Source: Actinoplanes flavus (lineage in GTDB: Bacteria > Actinomycetota > Actinomycetes > Mycobacteriales > Micromonosporaceae). Taken from it: a DNA stretch of 64,000 bases. The notes beneath the pieces are model-generated. The model did not search any database and was not told where the DNA came from. It worked only from the letters and a program-made list of their open reading frames with translations. The stretch spans positions 126,432 through 190,431 of the forward strand of contig NZ_JAGFNS010000006.1 in assembly GCF_017592555.1 (NCBI RefSeq). The letters are read 5' to 3'. This document shows, piece by piece, positions 36,362-45,190 of this stretch. The position numbers and the translations under genes were made by a program. Within the stretch, counting starts at the first letter, position 1; each line of letters begins with the position of its first letter.

Positions 36362-36417
36362 AGAGACTGTTGTCACTTGCCGTGACGCGGGTCACGATGG
36401 GGCAGGAGGTGCTGCTG

Positions 36418-37671
36418 GTGAACCCGTGGCTTGCCCTGACCCCCGGCGACGACCCGGCCGAACGCATCCGTCAGGTCGGCCGCGCCCATGAACGGTTCCT
36501 CGCCGGTGAGCGGCGCCCGCCCACGATGCGCCCGGTGGTGGCCGAGTCGTGGGCGCGTTCGGCGGCGCACATCCGGGCCGACGCCACCGCGCCGATCGAC
36601 CTGGCCGACGACGACCTGGAGGCGTACCGGTCGGCGCATCCGCTGTCCCGGGTCATGCCGATCTTCCGGGACCTGCTGGGCGGCCTGGCCGAGGACGGCG
36701 ACCACATCCTGGCGGTCTGCGACGAGCACGGCCGGCTGCTCTGGGTCGAGGGGCACCCGGCCACCCTGCGGGGCGCCGCGTCGATGAACTTCGTGCCGGG
36801 CGCCCGCTGGGACGAGGCGCACGCCGGCACCAACGCGCCGGGCACCGCGCTCGCCGTCGACCACGCGCTCCAGATCTTCGCGACCGAGCATTTCAGCCAT
36901 CCGGCGCAGCGGTGGACGTGCGCGGCCGCCCCGGTCCACGACCCCGGCACCGGCCGGCTGCTGGGTGCCATCGACGTGACCGGCGGCGACCATCTGGCCA
37001 ATCCGCACAGCCTCGCCCTGGTCCGGGCCACCGCGCTGGCCGCCGAGGCGTACCTGCGCGGGGTGGGCCCGTTGCCGCAGCGGCCGCAGGTCGCGGCTCT
37101 CGGCCGGGACGAGGCCCGGCTCGCGGTCGGCGGGAAACCGGTCCGGCTCGGCCGGCGGCACTCCGAGCTGCTGGTCCTGCTCACCGTGCACCCGGAGGGG
37201 CGCACCGGCGACCAGCTCGGCTTCGACCTGTACGGCGACGACGTGAACCCGGTGACCGTCCGCGCCGAGCTGTCCCGTCTGCGCCGCATCCTCGGCCCGG
37301 AGCTGCTCGACTCCCGCCCCTACCGGCTGCGCACGGGAGTGGAGACCGATCTCGGCACGGTGGCCCGCCTGCTGGACACCGGACGGACCGCGGAGGCGCT
37401 GGACGCCTACCCCGGCCCGCTGCTGCCCGCCTCGGACGCGCCCGGCATTGTCCGGTTGCGACGGCGGCTGGACGACCGGCTGCGTGCCGCGATCCTCGGC
37501 AGCGGGGACCGGCGCCTGGTGCAGACCTGGCTGAACCGGCCGTGGGGCGGCGACGACCTGGAGATGTGGGAGGCCTACGCGGGGCTGATGCCGCGGGATC
37601 CGGTGGCCGCCCGGCGGGTCGCCGCACTGACCCGGGAATACGCGTGCAACGTTTCTGCAACGTGGCCGTAA
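36418..37671 (+). CDS. GAF-domain regulator of the aldehyde dehydrogenase gene
   Basis: About 417 residues. The N-terminal half resembles the sensor part of AcoR-type activators (ESWARSAAHIRADATAPIDL, GAASMNFVPGARWDEAHAGT, HFSHPAQRWTCAAAPVHDP). There is no AAA+ sigma-54 domain; the C-terminal half is a winged-helix-like region (LGRRHSELLVLLTVHPEGRT, VTVRAELSRLRRILGPELLD) plus a helical tail. The GTG at 36418 is chosen for AGGAGG nine bases upstream; an ATG at 36397 is in frame. It precedes the dehydrogenase by 33 bases, so it probably controls it in response to an alcohol or aldehyde (inference). Confidence 0.8.
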   Translation: MNPWLALTPGDDPAERIRQVGRAHERFLAGERRPPTMRPVVAESWARSAAHIRADATAPIDLADDDLEAYRSAHPLSRVMPIFRDLLGGLAEDGDHILAVCDEHGRLLWVEGHPATLRGAASMNFVPGARWDEAHAGTNAPGTALAVDHALQIFATEHFSHPAQRWTCAAAPVHDPGTGRLLGAIDVTGGDHLANPHSLALVRATALAAEAYLRGVGPLPQRPQVAALGRDEARLAVGGKPVRLGRRHSELLVLLTVHPEGRTGDQLGFDLYGDDVNPVTVRAELSRLRRILGPELLDSRPYRLRTGVETDLGTVARLLDTGRTAEALDAYPGPLLPASDAPGIVRLRRRLDDRLRAAILGSGDRRLVQTWLNRPWGGDDLEMWEAYAGLMPRDPVAARRVAALTREYACNVSATWP

Positions 37672-37704
37672 CTAGCGTCCGCCTCAACAGAGGGAGGCGA
37701 GACC

Positions 37705-39228
37705 GTGACCATCTACACCCCGCCCGGTTCCGAAGGCGCCATCGTCAGCTACCAGTCGCGCTATGACCACTACATCGGCGGCGAGTACGTCCCGCCCGCC
37801 AAGGGCCGGTACTTCACCAACCCGTCGCCGGTGACCGGGCAGGACTTCTGCGAGATCGCCCGGGGCACCGAGGAGGACGTGGAGAAGGCCCTGGACGCGG
37901 CCCACGCCGCCGCCCCCGCCTGGGGCCGCACCTCGCCCACCGAGCGCTCGGTGATCCTCAACCGGATCGCCGACCGGATGGAACAGAACCTCGAGAAGCT
38001 CGCCGTCGCCGAGAGCTGGGAGAACGGCAAGCCGGTACGCGAGACGCTGGCCGCCGACCTGCCCCTGGCCATCGACCACTTCCGCTACTTCGCCGGCGTC
38101 ATCCGCGCCCAGGAGGGCACCGCGGGCGAACTGGACGAGGACACCGTCGCCTACCACTTCCACGAGCCGCTCGGTGTGGTCGCGCAGATCATCCCGTGGA
38201 ACTTCCCGATCCTGATGGCGGTCTGGAAGCTGGCGCCCGCCCTGGCCGCCGGCAACGCGGTGGTCCTCAAGCCGGCCGAGCAGACGCCCGCCTCGATCCA
38301 CTACCTGTTCTCGCTGATCGGCGACCTGATCCCGCCGGGCGTGGTGAACATCGTCAACGGCTTCGGCGTGGAGGCCGGCAAGCCGCTGGCCAGCTCGAAC
38401 CGGGTCGCCAAGGTGGCGTTCACCGGCGAGACCACCACCGGCCGCCTGATCATGCAGTACGCCTCGGAGAACCTGATCCCGGTCACCCTGGAACTCGGCG
38501 GCAAGAGCCCGAACATCTTCTTCGACGACGTGTCCCGGGCCGACGACGACTTCTACGACAAGGCGCTCGAGGGCTTCGCGATGTTCGCCCTCAACCAGGG
38601 CGAGGTGTGCACCTGCCCGTCCCGGGCGCTGATCCAGCAGACCCACTACTCGGACTTCCTGGCCGCCGGCGTGAAGCGGGTGGAAAACCTCAAGCAGGGC
38701 AACCCGCTCGACACCGACACCCAAGTCGGGGCGCAGGCCTCCAACGACCAGCTGGAGAAGATCCTGTCGTACCTGGACATCGGCCGGCAGGAGGGCGCGC
38801 GTGCCCTGGTCGGTGGCGCGAAGGCGGAGATGCCCGGCGATCTGGCCGGCGGGTACTACGTCCAGCCGACCATCTTCGAGGGACGCAACTCCATGCGGAT
38901 CTTCCAGGAGGAGATCTTCGGCCCGGTGGTGTCGGTGACCCCGTTCGGCGACTTCGACGACGCCATCAAGATCGCCAACGAGACCCTGTACGGCCTCGGC
39001 GCCGGCGTGTGGACGCGGGACGGGAACCAGGCCTACCGGGCCGGGCGGGCGATCAAGGCCGGCCGGGTGTGGACCAACTGCTACCACCTCTACCCGGCGC
39101 ACGCCGCGTTCGGCGGGTACAAGCAGTCCGGTATCGGCCGGGAGAACCACCGGATGATGCTGGACCACTACCAGCAGACCAAGAATCTCCTGGTCAGCTA
39201 CTCGCCGAAGGCCCTCGGCTTCTTCTAG
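37705..39228 (+). CDS. NAD-dependent acetaldehyde-type dehydrogenase
   Basis: 507 residues, GTG start with GGGAGG upstream. Aldehyde dehydrogenase of the ExaC/AldB class ([39 protein letters not shown], catalytic Glu in LELGGKSPN, catalytic Cys in [23 protein letters not shown]). Oxidises acetaldehyde or similar short aldehydes. The double Cys (C-T-C) at the active site is typical of this class. It forms a unit with the upstream GAF regulator and the DUF779 gene 3 bases downstream. Confidence 0.92.
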   Translation: MTIYTPPGSEGAIVSYQSRYDHYIGGEYVPPAKGRYFTNPSPVTGQDFCEIARGTEEDVEKALDAAHAAAPAWGRTSPTERSVILNRIADRMEQNLEKLAVAESWENGKPVRETLAADLPLAIDHFRYFAGVIRAQEGTAGELDEDTVAYHFHEPLGVVAQIIPWNFPILMAVWKLAPALAAGNAVVLKPAEQTPASIHYLFSLIGDLIPPGVVNIVNGFGVEAGKPLASSNRVAKVAFTGETTTGRLIMQYASENLIPVTLELGGKSPNIFFDDVSRADDDFYDKALEGFAMFALNQGEVCTCPSRALIQQTHYSDFLAAGVKRVENLKQGNPLDTDTQVGAQASNDQLEKILSYLDIGRQEGARALVGGAKAEMPGDLAGGYYVQPTIFEGRNSMRIFQEEIFGPVVSVTPFGDFDDAIKIANETLYGLGAGVWTRDGNQAYRAGRAIKAGRVWTNCYHLYPAHAAFGGYKQSGIGRENHRMMLDHYQQTKNLLVSYSPKALGFF

Positions 39229-39231
39229 GCC

Positions 39232-39603
39232 ATGGCTACCCGAGTAGACGTGACTCCCGCGGCCGCCGCCATGATGCGGCGGCTGCGGGAGGAGCACGGC
39301 CCGTTGATGTTCCACCAGTCCGGTGGGTGCTGTGACGGAAGCTCTCCGATGTGCTACCTCGAGGGTGAATTCCGTACCGGCAGGTCCGACGTGCTACTGG
39401 AGTCTCTGGCGATCGAGGGGGTGCCGGAGCCGATCACGTTCTGGATGTCGGCCGGCCAGTTCGAACTGTGGAAACACACACATCTGACGGTGGACGTGGT
39501 CCCCGGTCGCGGTTCCGGCTTCTCGCTGGAGGCGCCGGAGGGCGTACGGTTCCTGATCCGCTCCCGGCTTCTGACCGAACAGGAGCTGGCGGAACTGAGC
39601 TGA
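39232..39603 (+). CDS. DUF779 protein
   Basis: 123 residues. Recognisable DUF779: VTPAAAAMMRRLREEHGPLM, HQSGGCCDGSSPMCYLEGEF, WKHTHLTVDVVPGRGSGFSL. The CC and C residues suggest metal or redox chemistry, but no function is established. Members are usually encoded directly after ExaC-type aldehyde dehydrogenases, as here (3 bases). A strong terminator follows. Confidence 0.88.
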   Translation: MATRVDVTPAAAAMMRRLREEHGPLMFHQSGGCCDGSSPMCYLEGEFRTGRSDVLLESLAIEGVPEPITFWMSAGQFELWKHTHLTVDVVPGRGSGFSLEAPEGVRFLIRSRLLTEQELAELS

Positions 39604-39613
39604 AGATCAAGTC

Positions 39614-39641
39614 AAGGGCGGGGCCTCGGCTCCGCCCTTTT
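39614..39641 (+). terminator. Rho-independent terminator after DUF779
   Basis: AAGGGCGG (39614-39621) pairs with CCGCCCTT (39632-39639), with further pairing towards a small loop. The stem is followed by TTTTCG. It lies ten bases past the DUF779 stop. Confidence 0.82.
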
Positions 39642-39769
39642 CGCGTGCGCGATGATACTCCGGCCAAAATCAATGTGGTCCGCTTTTGGTACGAAAGATG
39701 GGGATGGACTGGCGGCCGGCCGATATCCGAGGCATCGTCGTCAGCCCGCCACCGACCTGGGGAGGTCTC

Positions 39770-40639
39770 TTGATACGGCTGTCGCACACCCGGAAGGCCT
39801 TCCTGATCAGCGCCGTGCTGATCATGACCGGTCTCCTCGGCCAGGCGACGGCGGCGACGACGACCGCGCAGGGGGATCCCGGGCCGACGGTGCCCGCCGG
39901 CCCCGCGCCGTCCGTCACCGCACCCAGCTCCGCCCCCGCGCCCGCGCCGACGGCGACGCCGACGCCCACCCCGTCGAAGCCCTCGCCGCGCGTCGAGAAC
40001 ACCGTCGCCGACACCAAACCCAAGGGCCGGACCGGCCCGGCCGGCAGCATCATGACCACCGGCACCAAGGGCGTGGCGCTCACCTTCGACGACGGCCCCG
40101 ACCCCGACTACACGCCCCAGCTGCTCAAGCTCCTCGCCAAGCATCAGGTGAAGGCCACGTTCTGCCTGGTCGGCACGCAGGCGCGGCGCCATCCCGACCT
40201 GGTCCAGGCGATCGCCGCGGGTGGGCACAGCCTCTGCAACCACTCCTGGAACCACGATCTCAAACTGGGCAAGAAGTCACATGCCGCCATCCGCGCGGAC
40301 CTGGAACGCACCAACGCCGCCATCCGCGCCGCGGTCCCCGGCGCCGAGATCCGCTACATGCGCGCCCCCGGCGGCAACTTCACCCCCGCCATGGTCAAGG
40401 TCTCCGCACAGCTCGGCATGCGCTCCATCTACTGGAAGGTCGACCCCCGCGACTGGGAGCAGCCGGAGACCGAGTCCCGCAGCGCCCACCGCAAGCGCAT
40501 CATCCGCATCGTCCAGCAGCACACCCGCGCCGGCGCGATCGTCCTCTCCCACGACTACGCCCAGCCGGACACCATCGACGCCTACCGCGTCCTGCTCCCG
40601 TGGCTACACAAGCGCTTCCAGCTGGTCCCTCTGACCTGA
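39770..40639 (+). CDS. Secreted polysaccharide deacetylase (CE4)
   Basis: About 289 residues from a TTG at 39770, supported by GGGGAGG a few bases upstream and by the resulting signal peptide (LSHTRKAFLISAVLIMTGLL). A Pro/Ala/Thr-rich linker (about 35-80) leads to a NodB domain: motif 1 TFDDGPDPDY, motif 2 HSWNHD, motif 3 RAPGGNFTP, motif 4 around KVDPRDWE and motif 5 IVLSHDYAQPDT. Acts outside the cell on N-acetylated glycans, likely peptidoglycan or chitin oligomers. A longer start at 39686 would bury the signal peptide. Confidence 0.88.
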   Translation: MIRLSHTRKAFLISAVLIMTGLLGQATAATTTAQGDPGPTVPAGPAPSVTAPSSAPAPAPTATPTPTPSKPSPRVENTVADTKPKGRTGPAGSIMTTGTKGVALTFDDGPDPDYTPQLLKLLAKHQVKATFCLVGTQARRHPDLVQAIAAGGHSLCNHSWNHDLKLGKKSHAAIRADLERTNAAIRAAVPGAEIRYMRAPGGNFTPAMVKVSAQLGMRSIYWKVDPRDWEQPETESRSAHRKRIIRIVQQHTRAGAIVLSHDYAQPDTIDAYRVLLPWLHKRFQLVPLT

Positions 40640-40981
40640 GATCGAACCCCTCTCCGGTACGGGCTGCGCCGCCCCGCCGAAATCCACCCCGTCCCGCCCC
40701 GCCCCGCGAGGCGCTGCCACGCAAGCCTGTGCCGCGCCCACCGGGCGGAGATCGGTGGTCACCCCCAGAGCACCGGCTGGACGTCAGGGTTGTCTCAGCA
40801 GGGCTGAGACAACCCTGAGAGCCAGCCGAGGGGGAGGGTGACCACTTACGCAGGTCGCGCGGGGTGGGGAGCGGTCTGGACGCGCCAGCGGCCAGCGAGC
40901 CGGCCCGCGCCCTCGGCGGGAGCAGCGGTCCGCACCCACCACCGGGATGCGACATGCCCTTGATCTTCGAAGGCGCCCGGC
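40640..40981. other. Intergenic region between deacetylase and DUF3499 gene
   Basis: 342 bases between two convergent genes. Apart from the large inverted repeat at 40755-40845 I see no gene, promoter or U-tract terminator in it. Confidence 0.6.
40755..40845. repeat. 91-base nested inverted repeat
   Basis: Three nested perfect arms share one centre: GTGGTCACCC (40755-40764) with 40836-40845; CGGCTGG (40774-40780) with 40822-40828; and a 16-bp arm TCAGGGTTGTCTCAGC (40784-40799) with 40803-40818 around a 3-base loop AGG. The inner junction is a 3x3 mismatch (ACG/GAG). In total 33 bp can pair. There is no U tract on either side. It sits between convergent genes, so a bidirectional terminator is possible, but it is far longer than needed for that and may be a miniature mobile element. 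Confidence 0.75.
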
Positions 40982-41338
40982 TCAGTGGGAGGGGGGAATC
41001 ACTCTCAGGTGGCCGCGGCGACCGGTCTGCGGGGTGTGGTCGGTGTCGTCCGGGCGTGGCGGGACCGGGCGGGCGGCTTCGCGGACGGCCTCGGCGAGGG
41101 CGACGAGGTCGTCGGTGGTGGGGGGTGGGGGCGCGAAGTCGCCGTCGTGGCGGACGAGTTCCCAGCCTCGCGGGGCGGTGAGGCTGCGGGCGTGCGTCTC
41201 GCAGAGGTCGTACGTGTGGGGTTCGGCGAAGGCCGCGAGCGGGCCCACGACGGCCGTGGAGTCGCCGTAGACGTAGGTCAGGGTGGCGACCGCCTGTCGG
41301 GGACAGCCGTTCCGGGAGCAGCGCCGTGGTGACCTCAC
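40982..41338 (-). CDS. DUF3499 zinc-ribbon-like protein
   Basis: 118 residues. The N terminus RRCSRNGCPRQAVATLTYVY and YDLCETHARSLTAPRGWELV match DUF3499, equivalent to Rv3258c of M. tuberculosis, with four Cys/His positions suited to a zinc site. The C-terminal 50 residues are a variable Pro/Asp-rich tail. Function unknown. Divergent from the metallopeptidase-fold gene at 41525, as in mycobacteria. Confidence 0.85.
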   Translation of the reverse strand: MRSPRRCSRNGCPRQAVATLTYVYGDSTAVVGPLAAFAEPHTYDLCETHARSLTAPRGWELVRHDGDFAPPPPTTDDLVALAEAVREAARPVPPRPDDTDHTPQTGRRGHLRVIPPSH

Positions 41339-41524
41339 GGCGGCAACTTATCTCCCCGCCCGCGATTCTGGGGAATGTTGCCCCGCGACACGCCGACCCG
41401 GACCGCATCACGATTCGGCCATGGTCGTTAGACACGCCGCCCCGTTGGGGCGAATTAACGGCACGGACACACGATGAGCACGGGCTGACCGCTCCTGCCG
41501 CCCGGGTGGGGATACGCTGGCCGC

Positions 41525-42001
41525 GTGACCACCAGCCCTGAACGCCGCCGAACGGATGGCAAGGCGACGCGCGGCTCCGGCCCGGGTCATCCGGCCCGGC
41601 GTGACCGGCACGGGCGCGGGCTCCGCGGCCGTCTGGTGCCGGCGACCGTGCCACTGGCCCGCACCAAGGCGGAGATCTTCGACGACCTGGTGCTGGACAC
41701 GGTCGAGAGCCTGGAGCGCCGCTACGCCAAGGAGCTGGCCGGCGTCGAGTTCGCGGTCGAGGACGTGCCACCGGAGCTGAACGTCTACGACTCGGATGTG
41801 CTCGAGGACGGCGAGGTGCCTCTGGCCCGGCTGCTGCCCGGGCGTCCGGGGCGGCACGAACTTCCCCCGAGGATCGTGCTCTACCGGCGCCCGCTGGAGT
41901 TCCGGGCGATGGATCGTGAGGACCTCGCCGACCTCGTCCACGATGTGATCATCGAGCAGGTAGCCAACCTGCTGGGAGTGGATCCGGACGAGCTGGCCTG
42001 A
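41525..42001 (+). CDS. Metallopeptidase-fold (PF06262-like) protein, active site lost
   Basis: 158 residues, GTG start. The C-terminal 110 residues follow the small zincin family (FDDLVLDTVESLERRYAKEL, FAVEDVPPELNVYD, PPRIVLYRRPLEFRAMDRED). Where active members have HExxH before FGID, this protein reads EQVANLLGVDPDEL, so both zinc histidines and the catalytic Glu are replaced. A basic N-terminal leader (about 1-40) has no fold. Position between DUF3499 and whiB equals Rv3259. A structural or binding role is more likely than proteolysis (inference). Confidence 0.78.
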   Translation: MTTSPERRRTDGKATRGSGPGHPARRDRHGRGLRGRLVPATVPLARTKAEIFDDLVLDTVESLERRYAKELAGVEFAVEDVPPELNVYDSDVLEDGEVPLARLLPGRPGRHELPPRIVLYRRPLEFRAMDREDLADLVHDVIIEQVANLLGVDPDELA

Positions 42002-42007
42002 GTCCGG

Positions 42008-42265
42008 TCAGGCCACGCGCCGCTTCAGCTTGCGACGTTCACGTTCGGACAGTCCACCCCAGATCCCGAAGCGTTCGTCGTGACCGAGTGCGTACTCCAG
42101 ACACTCGGCTTTGACATCACAGCGGCCGCAGATGCGCTTCGCCTCGCGCGTCGAGCCGCCCTTCTCCGGGAAGAAGGCTTCGGGATCGGTCTGCGAACAC
42201 AGCGCCCGTTCCTGCCACTCGGGCGCGTCCCCGAGCAGGTCTACCCCTTCAACCTGCGCTTCCAT
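42008..42265 (-). CDS. whiB: WhiB family iron-sulfur regulator
   Basis: 85 residues from the ATG at 42265. Four cluster cysteines Cys23, Cys46, Cys49 and Cys55 (ALCSQTDPEAFFPEKGGSTR, ICGRCDVKAECLEYAL), the FGIWGG turn (66-71) and a basic C-terminal DNA-binding tail (SERERRKLKRRVA). Closest in motif and position to Streptomyces WhiB and mycobacterial WhiB2 (Rv3260c), essential partners of WhiA in sporulation septation and division. Upstream residues in the same frame are not needed. The gene is convergent with the metallopeptidase-like gene (6 bases between stops). Confidence 0.93.
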   Translation of the reverse strand: MEAQVEGVDLLGDAPEWQERALCSQTDPEAFFPEKGGSTREAKRICGRCDVKAECLEYALGHDERFGIWGGLSERERRKLKRRVA

Positions 42266-42595
42266 CGGCGTGCCTCCAAAATTCCGCGCCGGCGCGAAAC
42301 CGGCGCTGACCCCCCACGCACGCGGCGTGTTTTTGCGGGTTCGACGCCTTTGTGCCACATCGTCCCCGCAACCCCACCAAAATTACACGCGTGTAAGACG
42401 TGCGTCGTCAAGCCGAACCTGCTAAATGGGCCCGTTTCCCCGACGCTTGAGAACGGTTCATGGCCCCGTTCCTGCCCTATCTCTCCAGGGCATTGGAAGG
42501 TAACGCGAGGCCGGGCCTTCGCGTCCAATTTAACCCGATTTGTAACCTGTGGGCAGGGGGGTCCCCAGGACGGGTCCGCCGAAGGGATCAACTTG
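42266..42595. other. whiB upstream region
   Basis: 330 bases between the whiB start and the fbiC stop, with no gene. It should hold the whiB promoter. The only clear element is the 14-base palindrome at 42383-42396. AT content is higher than in the surroundings, as expected for a regulated promoter. Confidence 0.6.
42383..42396. promoter_or_regulatory. Palindrome resembling a BldD box, upstream of whiB
   Basis: TTACACGCGTGTAA, a perfect 14-base palindrome 118-131 bases before the whiB ATG. Its arms TTACAC and GTGTAA fit the TnACnC and GnGTnA half sites known for BldD, but the centre is two bases instead of the usual one. BldD controls whiB in Streptomyces, hence the suggestion. Confidence 0.45.
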
Positions 42596-45100
42596 TCACC
42601 TGCGGCCGTACACCGTGGTCCGTTCCACCGCCGGGCGACCGGCCGACGCGGCCAGTTCTTTCAACTCCGCGACCGTACGAGACGAGCCGTGTTCCGAACC
42701 GGCCATTCGTGAAATTGTTTCCTCCATCAGAGTTCCACCAAGGTCATTACAGCCACTGTCGAGCATCACCCTGGTTCCCTCGTCGCCGAGTTTCACCCAC
42801 GAACACTGGATGTTGTCGATCCGGCCGTGCAGAAGCACCCGGGCCATGGCGTGCACCACCCGGTTCTCCCGCCAGGTCGGGCCGGGGCGGGCGATGCCGG
42901 CCAGGTAGATCGGGGCGTTGGTGTGCACGAACGGCAGCGCCACGAACTCGGTGAAGCCACCGGTGACGTCCTGGATCCCGGCCAGCACCCGGAAGTGGCC
43001 GAGCCACTGGCGTGGGTGGTCGACGTGGCCGTACATCATGGTCGAACTGGAGCGGATGCCCACCTGGTGCGCCGTGGTGACCACCTCGGCCCAGGTCGCG
43101 GTGGGCAGTTTGCCCTTGGTGAGGACCCAGCGCACGTCGTCGTCCAGGATCTCGGCGGCGGTGCCCGGGATGGTGCCGAGACCCGCGTCCCGCAGGTCGG
43201 TCAGCCACTCCCGCAGCGAGACCCCGGCCTTGGCCGAGGCGGTGACGATCTCCATGGGCGAGTACGCGTGGACGTGCATGCCGGGGACCCGCTGCTTGAC
43301 GGCGCGAACCAGATCGGCGTACGCGGTGACCGGCATCTTCGGGTCGATGCCGCCCTGCATGCACACCTCGGAGGCGCCGTCCCGCCACGCCTCCTCGGCC
43401 CGGTCGGCGACCTGCTCCACCGACAGGCGGTAGGCGTCGGCGTCCTTCTCGCGCTGGGCGAACGCACAGAACCGGCAGCCCACGTAACAGACGTTCGAGA
43501 AGTTGATGTTGCGGTTCACCACGTACGTGATGTCGTCGCCGTTGACCTGGCGGCGCAGACCGTCGGCGATCCGGGCCAGTTCGTCCAGGGCCGGGCCGTC
43601 GGCGTTGAACAGCGCCATGGCCTTGTCCTCGTGCTTCTCCAGCAGGAGCGCGCCCGGGTCGGTCTCGGCCAGCCGGAGCGCCGCCACCACGTCGGTCGGC
43701 ATGGTCGCCGGGGCGCTCCTGACGTGCGCGGCGACCTCGTCCCAGTCGCCGTAGACGTCGTCGAAGTCGGTGCGCCGGTCGCCGGTGCGGCCGTCGGTGT
43801 CGATGCTCTTGAAGAGGTCGGTGCGGCCGGTCCCGAAGGCGTCGTCCGGCTCCTGCCACGGCGAGCCGACCGGGATCGCGCCCTCCTTCGCCAGGCCGCT
43901 GTCCTCGGCCAGCGCCGCGACGTGCGCTTTCACTCGCGGGTCCAGCCAGCCCTCGTCACCCCGGCGGACGTACTCCGGGTAGATCGTGAGGCGCTCCCGC
44001 AGCTCGAATCCCGATTTTTCGGACATTTCGGCTAGTAGGTTGATCTGGGGCCACGGGCGTTCGGGGTTCACGTGGTCCGGCGTCACCGGGGAGACCCCGC
44101 CCCAGTCGTCGATGCCGGCCCGCAACAGCAGCGAGAACTCGTCGTCGATCAGGTTCGGCGGGGCCTGGATGCGGGCACGCGGGCCCATGATGATCCGGGC
44201 GACGGCCACCGTGGCGGCCAGCTCGCGCAACTCGGCGTCCGGCATCCCGCGCATCGCCGTGTCCGGCTTGGCCCGGAAGTTCTGGACGATGACCTCCTGG
44301 ATGTGCCCGAACTCCCGGGCCGCGCGACGGATCGCGAAGAGCGACTCGACCCGCTCGGTGACGGTCTCGCCGATGCCGATCAGGATGCCGGTGGTGAACG
44401 GGACGCCGACCCGGCCGGCGTCGTCGAGCACCCGCAACCGGACCGCCGGCTCCTTGTCCGGCGAGCCGAAGTGCGGGCCGCCCTTCTCCGACCAGAGCCG
44501 GGTGGCGGTGGTCTCCAGCATCATGCCCATGCTCGGCGCCACCGGCTTGAGCCGCTGCAACTCGGCCCAGCTCAGCACCCCGGGGTTGAGGTGCGGCAGC
44601 AGGCCGGTCTCCTCCAGCACGGCGATCGCGCAGGCGCGCACGTAGTCGAGAGTGGAGTCGTAACCCCGCTCGTCGAGCCACTGCCGGGCCGCCGGCCAGC
44701 GCTCCTCGGGCCGGTCGCCGAGGGTGAACAGCGCCTCCTTGCAGCCCTGTGCGGCGCCCTGCCGGGCGATCTCCAGCACCTCGTCGCGCTCCAGGAACGC
44801 GGCCGGGAGCTTGTGCGGCACGGTGGCGAAGGTGCAGTAGTGACATCGGTCGCGGCAGAGCCGGGTCAGTGGGATGAAGACCTTGCGCGAGTACGTCACG
44901 ACGCCCGGCCGCCCGGCCTCCCGCAGACCGGCGTCGCGGATGCCGCCGGCGATCGCCAGCAGCTCGTCGAACCGGTCGCCGGTGGCCGCGAGCAGCGCGG
45001 TCGCCTCATCGATGTCGATCGCCTTGCCGTCGGCGGCGCGGCGCAGTGCGCGGCGGATGCTCGCCGGTGTCGGTACGGGTTCCACGTTGACCTCTACCAC
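42596..45100 (-). CDS. fbiC: Bifunctional FO synthase (CofG-CofH fusion)
   Basis: 834 residues, two radical SAM enzymes in one chain that join a tyrosine-derived fragment to 5-amino-6-ribitylamino-uracil to make FO, the F420 chromophore. Cluster motif 1 (CofG half): [12 protein letters not shown] near residue 78. Motif 2 (CofH half): [12 protein letters not shown] near residue 540. Each half ends in a TIM-barrel-like region ([38 protein letters not shown]). Full length for the fused actinobacterial enzyme. Here it is close to fbiA and fbiB, unlike M. tuberculosis where fbiC is distant. Confidence 0.95.
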   Translation of the reverse strand: MVEVNVEPVPTPASIRRALRRAADGKAIDIDEATALLAATGDRFDELLAIAGGIRDAGLREAGRPGVVTYSRKVFIPLTRLCRDRCHYCTFATVPHKLPAAFLERDEVLEIARQGAAQGCKEALFTLGDRPEERWPAARQWLDERGYDSTLDYVRACAIAVLEETGLLPHLNPGVLSWAELQRLKPVAPSMGMMLETTATRLWSEKGGPHFGSPDKEPAVRLRVLDDAGRVGVPFTTGILIGIGETVTERVESLFAIRRAAREFGHIQEVIVQNFRAKPDTAMRGMPDAELRELAATVAVARIIMGPRARIQAPPNLIDDEFSLLLRAGIDDWGGVSPVTPDHVNPERPWPQINLLAEMSEKSGFELRERLTIYPEYVRRGDEGWLDPRVKAHVAALAEDSGLAKEGAIPVGSPWQEPDDAFGTGRTDLFKSIDTDGRTGDRRTDFDDVYGDWDEVAAHVRSAPATMPTDVVAALRLAETDPGALLLEKHEDKAMALFNADGPALDELARIADGLRRQVNGDDITYVVNRNINFSNVCYVGCRFCAFAQREKDADAYRLSVEQVADRAEEAWRDGASEVCMQGGIDPKMPVTAYADLVRAVKQRVPGMHVHAYSPMEIVTASAKAGVSLREWLTDLRDAGLGTIPGTAAEILDDDVRWVLTKGKLPTATWAEVVTTAHQVGIRSSSTMMYGHVDHPRQWLGHFRVLAGIQDVTGGFTEFVALPFVHTNAPIYLAGIARPGPTWRENRVVHAMARVLLHGRIDNIQCSWVKLGDEGTRVMLDSGCNDLGGTLMEETISRMAGSEHGSSRTVAELKELAASAGRPAVERTTVYGRR

Positions 45101-45190
45101 GCGAAGCAGCCTAGGCCGGAATCGTGTCGCCCGCCGCCGCTGCTCCCGGACCGGAGCGTGTCGTGAAACACCCCCGGACCGGGAACAAAG

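Noticed and set aside
42080-42712. 210-codon plus-strand frame across the whiB upstream region
   Set aside because: It runs antisense to whiB and fbiC ends, shows no family features, and the region has promoter-like base composition.
45106-45190. Terminator between the proline-rich gene and fbiC
   Set aside because: Repeated CCGGACCGG segments can pair weakly, but there is no stable single stem and no U tract in the required position.
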